Assembly: GCA_024276995.1 (NCBI GenBank) | Contig: JAJRWB010000080.1 | Location: 62,001 to 126,000 of the forward strand | Direction of reading: 5' to 3' | DNA: 64,000 bases | Origin: Candidatus Eiseniibacteriota bacterium | GTDB lineage: Bacteria; Orphanbacterota; Orphanbacteria; Orphanbacterales; Orphanbacteraceae | In this document: in pieces, positions 41,558 to 50,554 of the stretch | How positions within the stretch are numbered: the stretch's first letter is position 1 | Layout of the letters: every line of letters begins with the position of its first letter | Made by a program: the position numbers and the translations under genes | The notes under the pieces: generated by a model | Databases searched by the model: none | Told to the model about the DNA's origin: nothing | The model's input: only the letters and a program-made list of their open reading frames with translations

Positions 41558-42804
41558 CGTCTCAGACTCCGGGGAAAGAGGAACGCCGCGATAATCGCCG
41601 CCGTGGCGCCGGAGAGAGTGAGCACGGCGATGTGGGGCAGCACGTCAATCGTTCCCCCGCCGAGGATCGCGATCTTTCGGAAACCCTCGATCGCCCAGTA
41701 GTTCAGCGTGAAAGGACTCGCCTGCTGCGCCATGCCGGGAAGGGCCTCCCTGGGAATCATGCTTCCCCCCACGATCGACATGCCGAAGATCACGATGGTG
41801 GAGAGCGTGCTCGCCCGCCGCTCGGTCCCGGTCACGGCGAAAATGAGCGCCATCAGTCCCGTGATGGAGATCCCTTCCGCCACCACCATGAGGAACGAGG
41901 CGACCGGATCGCCCATGTGGATACGAAAGACGATACCGCCCACCAGCGTGAGGAGCGCGTGGCTCGCCACGAGAATCGCGAGCGTGGAAAGGAGCTTCGA
42001 GGCGATCACCGTTCCCATCGATGTGGGACTCGAAAGAAGTCTGTCGATCTGTCCCCGCTCCTTCTCCTGGATCAGCTCGCGCATGGCGTTTTGTCCGACG
42101 AAGAGAAGGCCGAGGGCGACGATGCCCGGGAAAAGAAAGGCGAACAGGTTGATCGGGCCGGAGTTTTTTTCTCCTTCCTCCGGCTCGATCGTCCGCGTGG
42201 TCACGCCGATGGCGGGAGGGAAGAAGAGGTCGCCCGCCGACCGGAATACGTGCCGGAACATCACCGCCGTGGACGCCACGAGCTCGTCGGGCGGCGGCGC
42301 ATCGCCGTCGATCATCGACCGGATTTCGCCGAGCGGTTCGTGGAGCAGCTTCGACGCGCCCGAGAGCACGAGGGCGAGCATGTCGGCGAAGCCTTCAGCG
42401 ATCTCGGGAAGAATCACTTCACCCGGATTCTTCAGGAGCGTTAACGTCACCGGCTTTCCCGCGAAAACCGAATCGGTGAATCCCGCCGGTATGATGAGCG
42501 CCGCCGACGCGTCGCCGGAGGCGACCTTCTCCTCCGCCGTGCCGGGCTCGGCGAGCCGCATGTCGAACCGCTTCGCCAGCTCCTCGCTTCTAAGACCACT
42601 TCCAAGGAAGTTGGAGAGAATCCCCTCGTCATGGTTTTCGATGAGCATTTTCACCGGCGGAAGATCGACCGCCGTGCCGGGGCGTAAGGTGATACCGATC
42701 ACGCCCACGAGGACGAGCGGGAAAAGGAGCGTGAGGACCAGGTTCGCCGGGGAGCGCAGCCTCCGGACGACGTCTTTCCGGATCAGCGCGTCGAGCCGTC
42801 TCAA
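41554..42804 (-). CDS. ABC-2 type transporter permease, second subunit
   Basis: A 416-residue permease paralogous in layout to its neighbour. RKDVVRRLRSPANLVLTLLFPLVLVGVIG gives the first helix. An extracytoplasmic domain follows, then five or six helices from about 215, with LIQEKERGQIDRLLSSPTSMGTVIASKLL, the ABC-2 coupling-helix motif. SMIPREALPGMAQQASPFTLNYWAIEGF closes the transmembrane part. The ATG overlaps the ATPase stop and the 3' end overlaps the next permease, so the order ATPase-permease-permease-lipoprotein is a tight operon. Exported substrate unknown. Confidence 0.87.
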   Translation of the reverse strand: MRRLDALIRKDVVRRLRSPANLVLTLLFPLVLVGVIGITLRPGTAVDLPPVKMLIENHDEGILSNFLGSGLRSEELAKRFDMRLAEPGTAEEKVASGDASAALIIPAGFTDSVFAGKPVTLTLLKNPGEVILPEIAEGFADMLALVLSGASKLLHEPLGEIRSMIDGDAPPPDELVASTAVMFRHVFRSAGDLFFPPAIGVTTRTIEPEEGEKNSGPINLFAFLFPGIVALGLLFVGQNAMRELIQEKERGQIDRLLSSPTSMGTVIASKLLSTLAILVASHALLTLVGGIVFRIHMGDPVASFLMVVAEGISITGLMALIFAVTGTERRASTLSTIVIFGMSIVGGSMIPREALPGMAQQASPFTLNYWAIEGFRKIAILGGGTIDVLPHIAVLTLSGATAAIIAAFLFPRSLRR

Positions 42805-43730
42805 TCGCGGATCTCCCTGCCGGTGAGTTTCAGAAAGAGCGACTGGAGGGAGGGTCTGCGTATGGAAACCTCCTCTACGCCGGTGACCTTCCCGAAGAGG
42901 GAGTCGAGGAGACGGAAGACGTCGGGCCCGGAAAGGTCGATCGAAAGAAGGCCGGCGCCGTCTTCGAGCGAAAGGATCGCGGCTTCATCGTGTCCCTCCA
43001 GCGCGCGCCGGATCGATTCACCGGTAAACGAACCGGTGAGGGAGACGACCTCTCCCTCGCCGAGGGAGCGAACGAGTTCGTCGATCGTTCCCTCGACGAG
43101 CACTTTTCCGAAATCAATGATCGATAGGCGGTCACACAGCGCTTCAGCCTCTTCGAGGTAGTGCGTCGTGTAGAGAACCGCCGTTCCCGAGGCGGCGACT
43201 TCCTTCACGATTTCGAGAAGGGCGATCCGCCCCTGGGGATCGATCCCCACGGTCACCTCGTCGAGAAGGAGCGCCTTCGGTTCGTGGACCAGCCCCGTGA
43301 GGAGATGGAGCCGCCGCTTCATGCCCCCCGAAAAGGTTCGCACACGTTTCTTCGCCTTGGCGGCGAGCCCGGCGCGTTCGAGGAGAGAGTCGATTCTCTC
43401 GTCGAGCCGCTTTCCCCCGAGGCCGTAGATCCGTCCCCAGAAGAGGAGCGTTTCCCTCGCCGTCAGTTCCTCGTAGAGGGTCATCTCCTGTGGGACCACG
43501 CCGAGCAGACCCTTCGCCTTGCGTTCCTCCCCCTCGAGGGATACGCCGGCAAGGGTCACTGATCCCGAGTCGGGCTTCAGGAGGCCCGAGAGGATCGAGA
43601 GGGTGGTCGTCTTGCCCGCGCCGTTCGGCCCGAGGAGTCCGTAGATCTCCCCCGCGGCGATCTCGAACGAAATGCCGTCCACAGCGAGTGTTTCCCCGTA
43701 GCTCTTTTTCAGGGAAGTCGCTTTGATCAT
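42801..43730 (-). CDS. ABC-2 transporter ATP-binding protein
   Basis: A 309-residue ATPase. Walker A is GPNGAGKTTT, the Q-loop VVPQEMTLYEELT, the signature FSGGMKRRLHLLTGL, and the H-loop is in TTHYLEEAE. Walker B reads LLLDEVTVGID, where the usual P of DEPT is V. A C-terminal extension after residue 220 contains a beta-rich region (VVSLTGSFTGESIRRAL) typical of DrrA/CcmA-like exporters. ATG at 43730 is preferred over the longer frame: GGAG lies seven bases upstream and the protein then starts MIKATSLKKSYG as expected. First gene of the exporter operon, divergent from osmC. Confidence 0.9.
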   Translation of the reverse strand: MIKATSLKKSYGETLAVDGISFEIAAGEIYGLLGPNGAGKTTTLSILSGLLKPDSGSVTLAGVSLEGEERKAKGLLGVVPQEMTLYEELTARETLLFWGRIYGLGGKRLDERIDSLLERAGLAAKAKKRVRTFSGGMKRRLHLLTGLVHEPKALLLDEVTVGIDPQGRIALLEIVKEVAASGTAVLYTTHYLEEAEALCDRLSIIDFGKVLVEGTIDELVRSLGEGEVVSLTGSFTGESIRRALEGHDEAAILSLEDGAGLLSIDLSGPDVFRLLDSLFGKVTGVEEVSIRRPSLQSLFLKLTGREIRD

Positions 43731-43833
43731 TTCCCAACTCCGCGTTCGAAAGGTATGATTGATCACGAGAGTAGCACACGCACGGCGACCGGCAACGGCA
43801 AAACGAACGACAAGGATCCGGGAGGAAGAAACA

Positions 43834-44229
43834 GTGCCTCAAGTTGCGACTTTTCCGGGCGGGAAGAAGGTGGACGTCGAGTATCGAGGTTTCACGATCC
43901 GCACCGATCAGACCGTGAAGGCGGGTGGTGAAGGGAGCGCACCGAGCCCGTTCGATCTATTCCTCGCTTCCATGGCGGCGTGCGCCGCATACTATGTCTC
44001 CGATTTCTGCGCCACAAGGGAGATCCCCACCGGCGACATCCGGCTCGAGCAGAGAATCGAGCGGAACCGGGAGAGCGGCGCCCTCGAAAAGGTGATCCAG
44101 AGGATCGTGGTGCCCGCCGACTTTCCCGAAAAATACGAAAAGGCGCTCTGTCGTGCGGCGGGACTGTGCAGCGTGAAGAAGGCGATCACGTCGTCGCCCG
44201 AGTTCCGGATCTCGGTGGAGAAGGAATAG
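43834..44229 (+). CDS. OsmC/Ohr-family protein
   Basis: A 131-residue OsmC-fold protein: a beta-hairpin start (KKVDVEYRGFTIRTDQ), then SPFDLFLASMAACAAYYVSDFC with the first conserved Cys, and CRAAGLCSVKKAI with the second near the C-terminus. The two Cys residues are the thiol pair used to reduce organic or fatty-acid hydroperoxides in this cytoplasmic family; YhfA-like members may differ. The GTG start has GGAGGAAG nine bases upstream and is chosen over the longer frame. It overlaps the start of the next small gene by one base, so the two are probably co-translated. Confidence 0.86.
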   Translation: MPQVATFPGGKKVDVEYRGFTIRTDQTVKAGGEGSAPSPFDLFLASMAACAAYYVSDFCATREIPTGDIRLEQRIERNRESGALEKVIQRIVVPADFPEKYEKALCRAAGLCSVKKAITSSPEFRISVEKE

Positions 44230-44408
44230 TGGGATTCAAGATGAAAGGGACTCTTTGCGACCTGAAACGTGAAGAGATCGAGGAGAACTGGAGCGCCGTG
44301 TGCGACCTCGTTCGGAAGCCGAAGTACGTCTGCCGGAAGTGTGCGCGCAGCGCGAAGAACAAGGATCACCTCTGCAAACCGAAGCGGATCGCTCCGGCCG
44401 GAGGGTGA
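44229..44408 (+). CDS. Small Cys-rich protein, unknown function
   Basis: A 59-residue protein. The N-terminal half (KMKGTLCDLKREEIEENWSAVCDLVR) is helical with two Cys. The C-terminal half KYVCRKCARSAKNKDHLCKPKRI has C-x2-C...C, suggesting a small zinc or iron site. GTG at 44229 shares a base with the osmC stop and has GGAG at eight bases; ATG at 44241 is an alternative. I recall similar short CxxC proteins beside redox genes, but no function. Coupling to osmC and to the next gene three bases on suggests a peroxide or redox-related role. Confidence 0.65.
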   Translation: MGFKMKGTLCDLKREEIEENWSAVCDLVRKPKYVCRKCARSAKNKDHLCKPKRIAPAGG

Positions 44409-44411
44409 GCA

Positions 44412-45611
44412 GTGGGATCGCCGCGACGAGGAAGAAAGGGATTGTCCCTTCCGATGGATGCCGCCGGTGCCGCGGTCTTTCTGGTGCTCCTTTCATCCGC
44501 GTGCAACGAGCCGCCACGCGATCCTCCTCCGCTCGGTGAGGAGATGCGCGACCGGCTATCCTCGTGGATCGATGAGAACGGCGCCGATCCGGTGGAGTAC
44601 GTGATCCGCCTTTTCGACGACCACGACGTCGTCTTTCTCGGCGAGCAGCACCGGGCACGGCACGATCCCCTGCTTGTGCAGTCGCTCGTGGCGCCCCTTC
44701 GTCGCGCCGGCGTGCGGATCCTCGCCACCGAGTTCGGCAGACGGGAAGATCAGCCGCTCGTCGATTCTCTTCTCGCGCAATCCTCCTGGAACGAGGATCT
44801 GGCGAGGGAAATCGTCTTCCGTCAAAATGTGTGGTGGGGATACCGTGAGTACGTTGATCTCTACCGGGCGGCATGGGACGTGAACCGCACACTCGCCGGC
44901 GGAGAGCCTCCTTTCCGGATTCTCGGTATCAACGACTCTCCCGATTGGAGTTTTGTTCGCAAGGACGCGGACAGGAATGACCCGGAAGTGATGAGAAGGG
45001 TGTGGCGCGGCGGCGATGAGGAGAAGTGGGCCGGCGTGATCCTCGATGCGGTGGATGCGGGCAAGAAGGTGCTCGTCTATTGCGGGATTCACCACGCCTT
45101 CACCGGATACCGCCAGCCGATCGTAGCGAATGGGAAGTTCGTCCGCTTCGATCCGAATCTTCGCTGCGGCAATCACGTTTTCAACGCCATCGGGAAGAGG
45201 GTGGTCACCATTTTTCTTCACGCGCCGTGGAGAGGTTCGGACGGATACGGCTCTCCCATGGTTCATCCCGCGGACGGCGTCATCGACGCACTTATGCTCG
45301 AGAATCCACGCCCCGTCGGATTCGATGTCGCCGGCGGACCGTTCGGTGAACTGAAGGTGCGCAATGCCGTCTATCGCCACGGGTACGACGACTTCCGCCT
45401 GGCCGATTTCTGCGACGGCTGGATCTACACGAAACCGATTTCCGAGTATGAGGGAGTGGCGCCGATCGCCGGCTGGGTGAACGGATCGAACCTGGAACGG
45501 GCGCGGGCGCAAAGCCCGAACCCCTCGTTCCGGAAGGCTTCCGCTGAAGAGTTCAACCGCGGCCTGACGCGGGATGCCGATATTTCACGGCGATGGGGGC
45601 GTCTGCGGTAG
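44412..45611 (+). CDS. ChaN/EreA-superfamily (Tiki-like) lipoprotein
   Basis: A 399-residue protein. A lipobox (LVLLSSAC, about residue 31) predicts a lipoprotein. VVFLGEQHRARHDPLLVQSLV matches the GExH..H motif of the EreA/ChaN/TraB-Tiki superfamily. ATEFGRREDQPLVDSLL and a later YCGIHHAFTGYR complete a set of conserved Glu and His residues. Members include heme-binding ChaN, erythromycin esterases and Wnt-cleaving Tiki proteases. The substrate here is unclear. The GTG start has GGAGG seven bases upstream. It ends three bases from the convergent YhaN-like gene. Confidence 0.75.
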   Translation: MGSPRRGRKGLSLPMDAAGAAVFLVLLSSACNEPPRDPPPLGEEMRDRLSSWIDENGADPVEYVIRLFDDHDVVFLGEQHRARHDPLLVQSLVAPLRRAGVRILATEFGRREDQPLVDSLLAQSSWNEDLAREIVFRQNVWWGYREYVDLYRAAWDVNRTLAGGEPPFRILGINDSPDWSFVRKDADRNDPEVMRRVWRGGDEEKWAGVILDAVDAGKKVLVYCGIHHAFTGYRQPIVANGKFVRFDPNLRCGNHVFNAIGKRVVTIFLHAPWRGSDGYGSPMVHPADGVIDALMLENPRPVGFDVAGGPFGELKVRNAVYRHGYDDFRLADFCDGWIYTKPISEYEGVAPIAGWVNGSNLERARAQSPNPSFRKASAEEFNRGLTRDADISRRWGRLR

Positions 45612-45614
45612 GCC

Positions 45615-48600
45615 TTACGGAGCGAAAAGCCTCAGCCATCCGTCGACGGCGCGATGGACTTCCTCTGCCGGCGGCCGATGCTCCTTGGGCAGCGCGGCGA
45701 TTCGCCCGAGAACCTCGGCGCGGATCGCGCCGTCGTCGAGAGTCGCCGCCGCGTCGATGAAGCCGTTCTCCTCGAGCCACTCTTCCAGCCTGTCGGCCAT
45801 CCGCTGCTGAAACCCCTTCATCCGGCCGTCGCTCTTCAAGCGCAGAATCGAAAGGAGCCGCCCGGCGTCGCCGCCACACTCCTCCAGGATATCGGTCGCC
45901 GCGCCGATCCACCTGTCGCTGAGAACACCGCTTAGCGCGAGTTCCGCCCGGGAGAGAGGTCGGTTCCTCCCGGCGCGCCACGCACGGGCGAACGCGGCGG
46001 CGATGGCGCGCCGCCCTTCGAGGAACACTTCCTCCTCTCCCGTCACGATCGAGCGCGCGGCGCCTCTGCGTCTCATCACCTCCCACTGGCCGATCGTCCC
46101 GATCCGGGCGCGCAGAAGTCTGTAAAGGAGGTCGAGCCGTTCACGGGTGAGGAAGAAGATGTGCATCTCCCCCACGGGAGCGAACCGGTCGGGCGCGGGA
46201 ACGCCGAGCCGTGCGGCGTATTCCTCCTCCGACAGGCCGGACGGATCGGGCGGTTCCATCGCCGCCGGCGGGACGAGCGCTTCGGAAGGGACCGTCGCGC
46301 GGGCGAGGTTGCGCGCGGCGGCGAGATCGACCTCCTTCACCGCGATCCCGGCGTCCGCGGCGATGCGTTTCCAGGCTTCGCAGTCGACCGGATCGCTTGT
46401 CAGGTAAAACACCTGTCTTCCCCCGCGGCACAGGGCGATCACGCTCTTCGCCACCGCCCGGAACCGCTCGGGATCGCTCGTAGAGAGCGCTTCGTCGAGG
46501 AAGATCGGCACTTTCCTCTCCGTCTCCCGGGTCATGGCGTACGAAAGACGCGCAGCGAGAAGGAGCTGCGCACGGGTTGCGTCGGAGAGTTCCTCGAGGG
46601 CGAGTCCCCGGCCGCTCCCGCTCTCGACGGCGCGCAGTTCCCCACCCTGTTCTCCGGAGGAGCGGAAGACGAGTTCGTATTTCTCTCCGGTGAATTCCGA
46701 GAACCGTGCGGACGCCTGCTTCAGCACTTCCGGGCGCGACTCGCGGTCGTATTCATCACCCGCCCGCCGGAGGAGGAATCGCCCCGCCGCCGCGAGAAGG
46801 AGATCATCCCCCTTCTCCCTGAGCGCCTCTTCCGCGCGGGCCGCTTTCGCCTCCGCCTCCTCGAGATCGGCGGAAGCGGTGGCCGCTTCGATCTCGCCCT
46901 TGATTCGTCCGATCGTCTCGCCGAGATCCTTCGCCCCGTCCGCCTCGGTCCGCTCCTTCGCGAGGAGCCGTTCGAGGTCGTCCGCCCCGGCGTCGATGTA
47001 TCGGGGCCGCTCCTTCAACCGATCGGTAAGATCGGCGATCTTCGTTTCGACCCGTCCCTTGTGCTTCGCCGTTTCCCGGTAGTCCTCCAGGAGCGCGAGT
47101 TTCGCGCGAAGATCGGCGGCCGCCTCTTCCCGGTCGGACGGGTCGATCGCCGCGCGTTCGTAGAGGAGATCGATGCTCCGGTTCTGCTCTTCGATTTCCT
47201 CCACCAGCCTCGGGATCTCCCGGTTCGCCATGTCTCTTCTCTCCGAGGCGGCGATGAGGATCGCGCTCTCCTTTCGGATCTTTCCGATCGCCGCGTCGCA
47301 GGCGGCCTCGTCGTCGGGCGCCTCGCCGAGATGATGCTCCACGAAGCGGCGCACCGCCTCGAATTCGGCGGCATGCGCGGTGCGCGCCGTTTCGAGAAGA
47401 CTCTTCGCTTCGGTCATCTTCCTCGCCGCGTCGCACCAGTCGGCGACGAGGCGGGCGACGTAGTGGACGCGAAGATCGGTCGATCGGCGATCGTCTTCCA
47501 TCCCGGCGGCGCCGAGAATGGCCCCTCTTTCTTCCGCCGCCTCCGCTTCTTCTTTTTCCAGGCCGGCGAGCCGTGCCCTGACTTTCCTTTCTTCATCCGA
47601 ACGAAGGAGGGCGCGCTCTTTCAGGGCCTGTATCTCGCCCACTTCACGCAAAAGAGACGCGACACGTTCCCGGACCGCCGCCTCGTTCCACCGTTCGGGC
47701 GGCTCGATGCCGGTCCGATCGAAACGCTCCCTAGCGGCGCGCCGCCGCCCGCCGTCGTCCCGGCGGCGCCGCCGGAAAAGAGGAGCGGCGAGAAGCGCGA
47801 CGCCCGCGCCGGCGAGAACGATCAGCCAGGGGGTGAGGAGGAACGCGCCGGCGATACCGAGCGCAAGAAGGAGGAACGCCGGAATCGATGTGGCGGAAAA
47901 GGAGTTTCCGCTCGCCGGCGCATCGCCGGGCGAGGCGATCCAGTCGAGAAGGGAACGGATCGCCTCGTCGAGTGTCGCGGCCGATCGGTCCGTCCCGTCG
48001 CCGGCGGGCGAATCGTCGTCGGCGAGTGTCTTGAGGGCCGTTTCGAGAGCCGACCGTCTTTCCCGGAGGCCGCTGATCTTCTCGATCCACCGATCTGTCC
48101 GGTCGATCAGTTCCGTCGCCTCCTCTTCGAGCCGCTCGGGGGGGATCGATCCGGCGAGCAGCGTTCCGCATCGCTCGAGCACCGCCCCGGCAGCCGCCGC
48201 CTTCTCCTCGCGCGAAGCGATCTCTCTTGCCGCCTCTTTCGCCTTGTCCAGGCGCTGGACATGACTTTCGATTTCCGCATCGTCGACGGCGCCGTGAAGG
48301 AGGGGCGTCCTCTCGAGAAGGTTGTCCGTTTCGGCGATGATCTTCCGTTTCTCTTCGAGTCGCTCCTTCTCCCGGGCGAGGTCGTCCAGGTGATTCCCGA
48401 TCCGTTCGGGAAGCTCCCCGTCGATCCAGTCGAGCCCGGCGGGAAACCGATCCTGGGCGCGTTTCAGCTCCACCATCTCGCGGCGAACCTCCGCCAGCTC
48501 GATCCCCGCCTCGACGAGAGTGATCTCCCTCTTCGCCTCTTCGGCGCGGTCCCAGGACGCCTCCAACTCGGCGAGGCGCTTTTCGTCATCGGCCAGGCGG

Positions 48601-49112
48601 CTCCGCGCGTCGGCGATCCGGTTCACTTCGCGCCGCGCGGCGGCGAGAGCATCCGCCTCGCTCTTCCCGAAGCGGCTGCTCCTCTCCCGCTTCTCCAGGA
48701 GCGCTTCGAGATCGTATCCGCCCTGCATCTGTTTCCGGATCATTCCGGAAAGATCTTTCTCCGTGCTCCCCTTGATATCGAAGAGATCGGCAAGGGCGAG
48801 GGTATAGCAGCGCGCCATGTGGTGCGGAGGGAGGGACGGTGCCGGGACGGGGATTCCGTCTTTCTGCCACGTCACGGCGCTTCCCATTTCCCCGTGGAGG
48901 ATCGCGCCGTTGTCGCTCCAGGATGTCGCGACGTCCGCCGGGCGGGGGAGGCCCCCCCCGGGCCAGAGGATCGCCCGGATGGCGCGGCAGAGCGACGATT
49001 TCCCCGATCCGTTCGGGCCGGAGATCAGGTTGAGTTCTTCCGAGAGATCGTTCAGGACGAATGGATGTTCGATGCCGGGCAGCCGGCGGATTTCGATCGA
49101 TCGGAGCTTCAT
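45615..49112 (-). CDS. Rad50/SbcC-like ATPase of the YhaN type
   Basis: A 1165-residue P-loop ATPase. Residues 1-60 carry Walker A (GPNGSGKSS). Long heptad-rich coiled coils cover about 170-800, broken near 400-440 by two hydrophobic stretches (PAFLLLALGIAGAFLL, WLIVLAGAGVALLAAPLF) as in Bacillus YhaN. The C-terminal head has LSDATRAQLLLAARLSYAM and Walker B IFLDEALSTSDPERF near 870. About 260 helical residues follow the head and are not part of the usual family. It pairs by four-base overlap with the metallophosphoesterase upstream. The complex probably processes DNA ends or DNA at the membrane. Confidence 0.85.
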   Translation of the reverse strand: MKLRSIEIRRLPGIEHPFVLNDLSEELNLISGPNGSGKSSLCRAIRAILWPGGGLPRPADVATSWSDNGAILHGEMGSAVTWQKDGIPVPAPSLPPHHMARCYTLALADLFDIKGSTEKDLSGMIRKQMQGGYDLEALLEKRERSSRFGKSEADALAAARREVNRIADARSRLADDEKRLAELEASWDRAEEAKREITLVEAGIELAEVRREMVELKRAQDRFPAGLDWIDGELPERIGNHLDDLAREKERLEEKRKIIAETDNLLERTPLLHGAVDDAEIESHVQRLDKAKEAAREIASREEKAAAAGAVLERCGTLLAGSIPPERLEEEATELIDRTDRWIEKISGLRERRSALETALKTLADDDSPAGDGTDRSAATLDEAIRSLLDWIASPGDAPASGNSFSATSIPAFLLLALGIAGAFLLTPWLIVLAGAGVALLAAPLFRRRRRDDGGRRRAARERFDRTGIEPPERWNEAAVRERVASLLREVGEIQALKERALLRSDEERKVRARLAGLEKEEAEAAEERGAILGAAGMEDDRRSTDLRVHYVARLVADWCDAARKMTEAKSLLETARTAHAAEFEAVRRFVEHHLGEAPDDEAACDAAIGKIRKESAILIAASERRDMANREIPRLVEEIEEQNRSIDLLYERAAIDPSDREEAAADLRAKLALLEDYRETAKHKGRVETKIADLTDRLKERPRYIDAGADDLERLLAKERTEADGAKDLGETIGRIKGEIEAATASADLEEAEAKAARAEEALREKGDDLLLAAAGRFLLRRAGDEYDRESRPEVLKQASARFSEFTGEKYELVFRSSGEQGGELRAVESGSGRGLALEELSDATRAQLLLAARLSYAMTRETERKVPIFLDEALSTSDPERFRAVAKSVIALCRGGRQVFYLTSDPVDCEAWKRIAADAGIAVKEVDLAAARNLARATVPSEALVPPAAMEPPDPSGLSEEEYAARLGVPAPDRFAPVGEMHIFFLTRERLDLLYRLLRARIGTIGQWEVMRRRGAARSIVTGEEEVFLEGRRAIAAAFARAWRAGRNRPLSRAELALSGVLSDRWIGAATDILEECGGDAGRLLSILRLKSDGRMKGFQQRMADRLEEWLEENGFIDAAATLDDGAIRAEVLGRIAALPKEHRPPAEEVHRAVDGWLRLFAP

Positions 49113-50434
49113 GAGGGGGGCGCCTCCGAATCGTCGGCGCGCTGGGCGAGGAGTTCCTCGAGGGCGTCGATCGCGGCCGCGCGGAGGATCGCGCGAATCC
49201 GGCCGGTCTCGCCCGCGTCCGGCGGCGCGATCACCCCGGCCCAGCGGCGGTGGCCGACGGCGGCGTCCAATGCCCGCGCCCCTTCGCGCAATAGTTCTTC
49301 GCATTCGGCGCCGCCGGAGTCGAGCGCCGTGATCTGTTTCGCCAACCGGGCGGGGAGGTCGAAACCGCGGGCGATTTCGTCGATGTCGAGGATGCTTTCG
49401 CTCCGGTCGATGATCTTCTCGACGAAGCAGTACACCTCTCCGCGCCGATCGATTCGCCGGCGGTTCTCCGCAAGGAACGCGCGGATCGCCCGCCGGTGCG
49501 CCGTCCTTCCGGTCAGTGTGAACCGGCACGCCACGGCGACGGGCGGGCATGCCACACCTCCCACGCGACGCTGGATCGCGCCGAGAGCGCCATGAAGGAG
49601 ATCGACCAGGGAGTCGAGAAGCTCCTCGTCGTCGCCGGATATATTTTCCACCGAAAGTTCTTCCTGTTCGTAACGGATCGGGGCGAGAGGAATCTGCGTC
49701 GCCTTTACGGCGCCGGCGCCCTCCGTTTCCACGAGCCACGGCCCATGGGGGCCCGGCTCGCCCGCGTCGAGCCCGGAGAGGGAGCCGAGATAGCCGATCG
49801 GACGGTCGGCGGCGAGCGCATCGAACGACGGCTTGTGGACATGACCGAGGAACCAACCGTCGAGGTCGGTCCCGTCGGCGAGTGCGCTTCGCGGAACCGG
49901 CGCGTATCGGCGGTCGGAACCGTCGAGATCGCAGTGGAGTACGCCGAGGGAAGCTCCCGTTCCCCTGCGGGGCCGCTCGAAGTGATCGAGGGGGTTGCCG
50001 CCGGCGCTTTTCGCCGGGAACGACCAGCCGTGGAGATGGACCGTCGTGCCGTCCCCCTCGATGACGGTGCTCTCCCACCTCCCGCCGGCGCCGAGAAGAT
50101 GGAAGGCGCCGATCCGATCGGCGAGCCGCGAGAGCGCGACGCTGTCGTGGTTTCCCGCCACGGCGTACACCGGGATCCTCGCCTCTAAGAGTTGGGTGAC
50201 CGCCTCTTCCACCGGGCCGAACGCCTCGAACCGATCGTCCATCGAATCGACCAGATCCCCGGCGAAGACCACGGCGTGAACCTCTTTGTCGATCGCCTCG
50301 GCCACCGCTCGTTTGAGTGCCGCGGCGGGGGTCAGATCGGCGGCGCGGAAAGGGCGCTCATCCATGTCGGCGGGGAGCCCCCCCGGCCTCCTACCGATGT
50401 GCATGTCGCCGATAAAGAGGATTCTGCACGCCAT
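49109..50434 (-). CDS. Mre11/SbcD-like metallophosphoesterase of the YhaO type
   Basis: A 441-residue calcineurin-type phosphoesterase. The five motifs are in order: [29 protein letters not shown], a later HCDLDGSD, and GHVHKPSF. The first 260 residues form the catalytic domain. The rest includes a capping segment and helices that in SbcD/YhaO contact the ATPase partner. It likely cleaves DNA with two Mn ions together with the YhaN-like subunit. ATG at 50434 has GAAAGGA seven bases upstream; the longer frame adds no conserved sequence. The stop overlaps the ATPase start (ATGA). Confidence 0.88.
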   Translation of the reverse strand: MACRILFIGDMHIGRRPGGLPADMDERPFRAADLTPAAALKRAVAEAIDKEVHAVVFAGDLVDSMDDRFEAFGPVEEAVTQLLEARIPVYAVAGNHDSVALSRLADRIGAFHLLGAGGRWESTVIEGDGTTVHLHGWSFPAKSAGGNPLDHFERPRRGTGASLGVLHCDLDGSDRRYAPVPRSALADGTDLDGWFLGHVHKPSFDALAADRPIGYLGSLSGLDAGEPGPHGPWLVETEGAGAVKATQIPLAPIRYEQEELSVENISGDDEELLDSLVDLLHGALGAIQRRVGGVACPPVAVACRFTLTGRTAHRRAIRAFLAENRRRIDRRGEVYCFVEKIIDRSESILDIDEIARGFDLPARLAKQITALDSGGAECEELLREGARALDAAVGHRRWAGVIAPPDAGETGRIRAILRAAAIDALEELLAQRADDSEAPPS

Positions 50435-50468
50435 GGGGATCCTTTCGGGGAACAGGCCGGTCGGGCGA

Positions 50469-50497
50469 ATTATGGGGAATGTCGTCGAATCCTTCAA
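50469..50497 (-). promoter_or_regulatory. Candidate promoter of the YhaO/YhaN operon
   Basis: On the minus strand TTGAAG (50497-50492) and CATAAT (50474-50469) are spaced by 17 bases, giving a leader of about 28 bases before the ATG at 50434. Confidence 0.6.
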
Positions 50498-50554
50498 GGG
50501 CAAAAGGAAGCGACCCTCCCGATTCAGCTGCGCGCAGGCGGCAGGGAGGCTATA

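Noticed and set aside
46161-49595. An 1144-codon plus-strand open frame opposite the YhaN/YhaO genes
   Set aside because: It mirrors the codon pattern of the real minus-strand genes, has no motifs, and crosses the boundary of two well-supported coupled genes.
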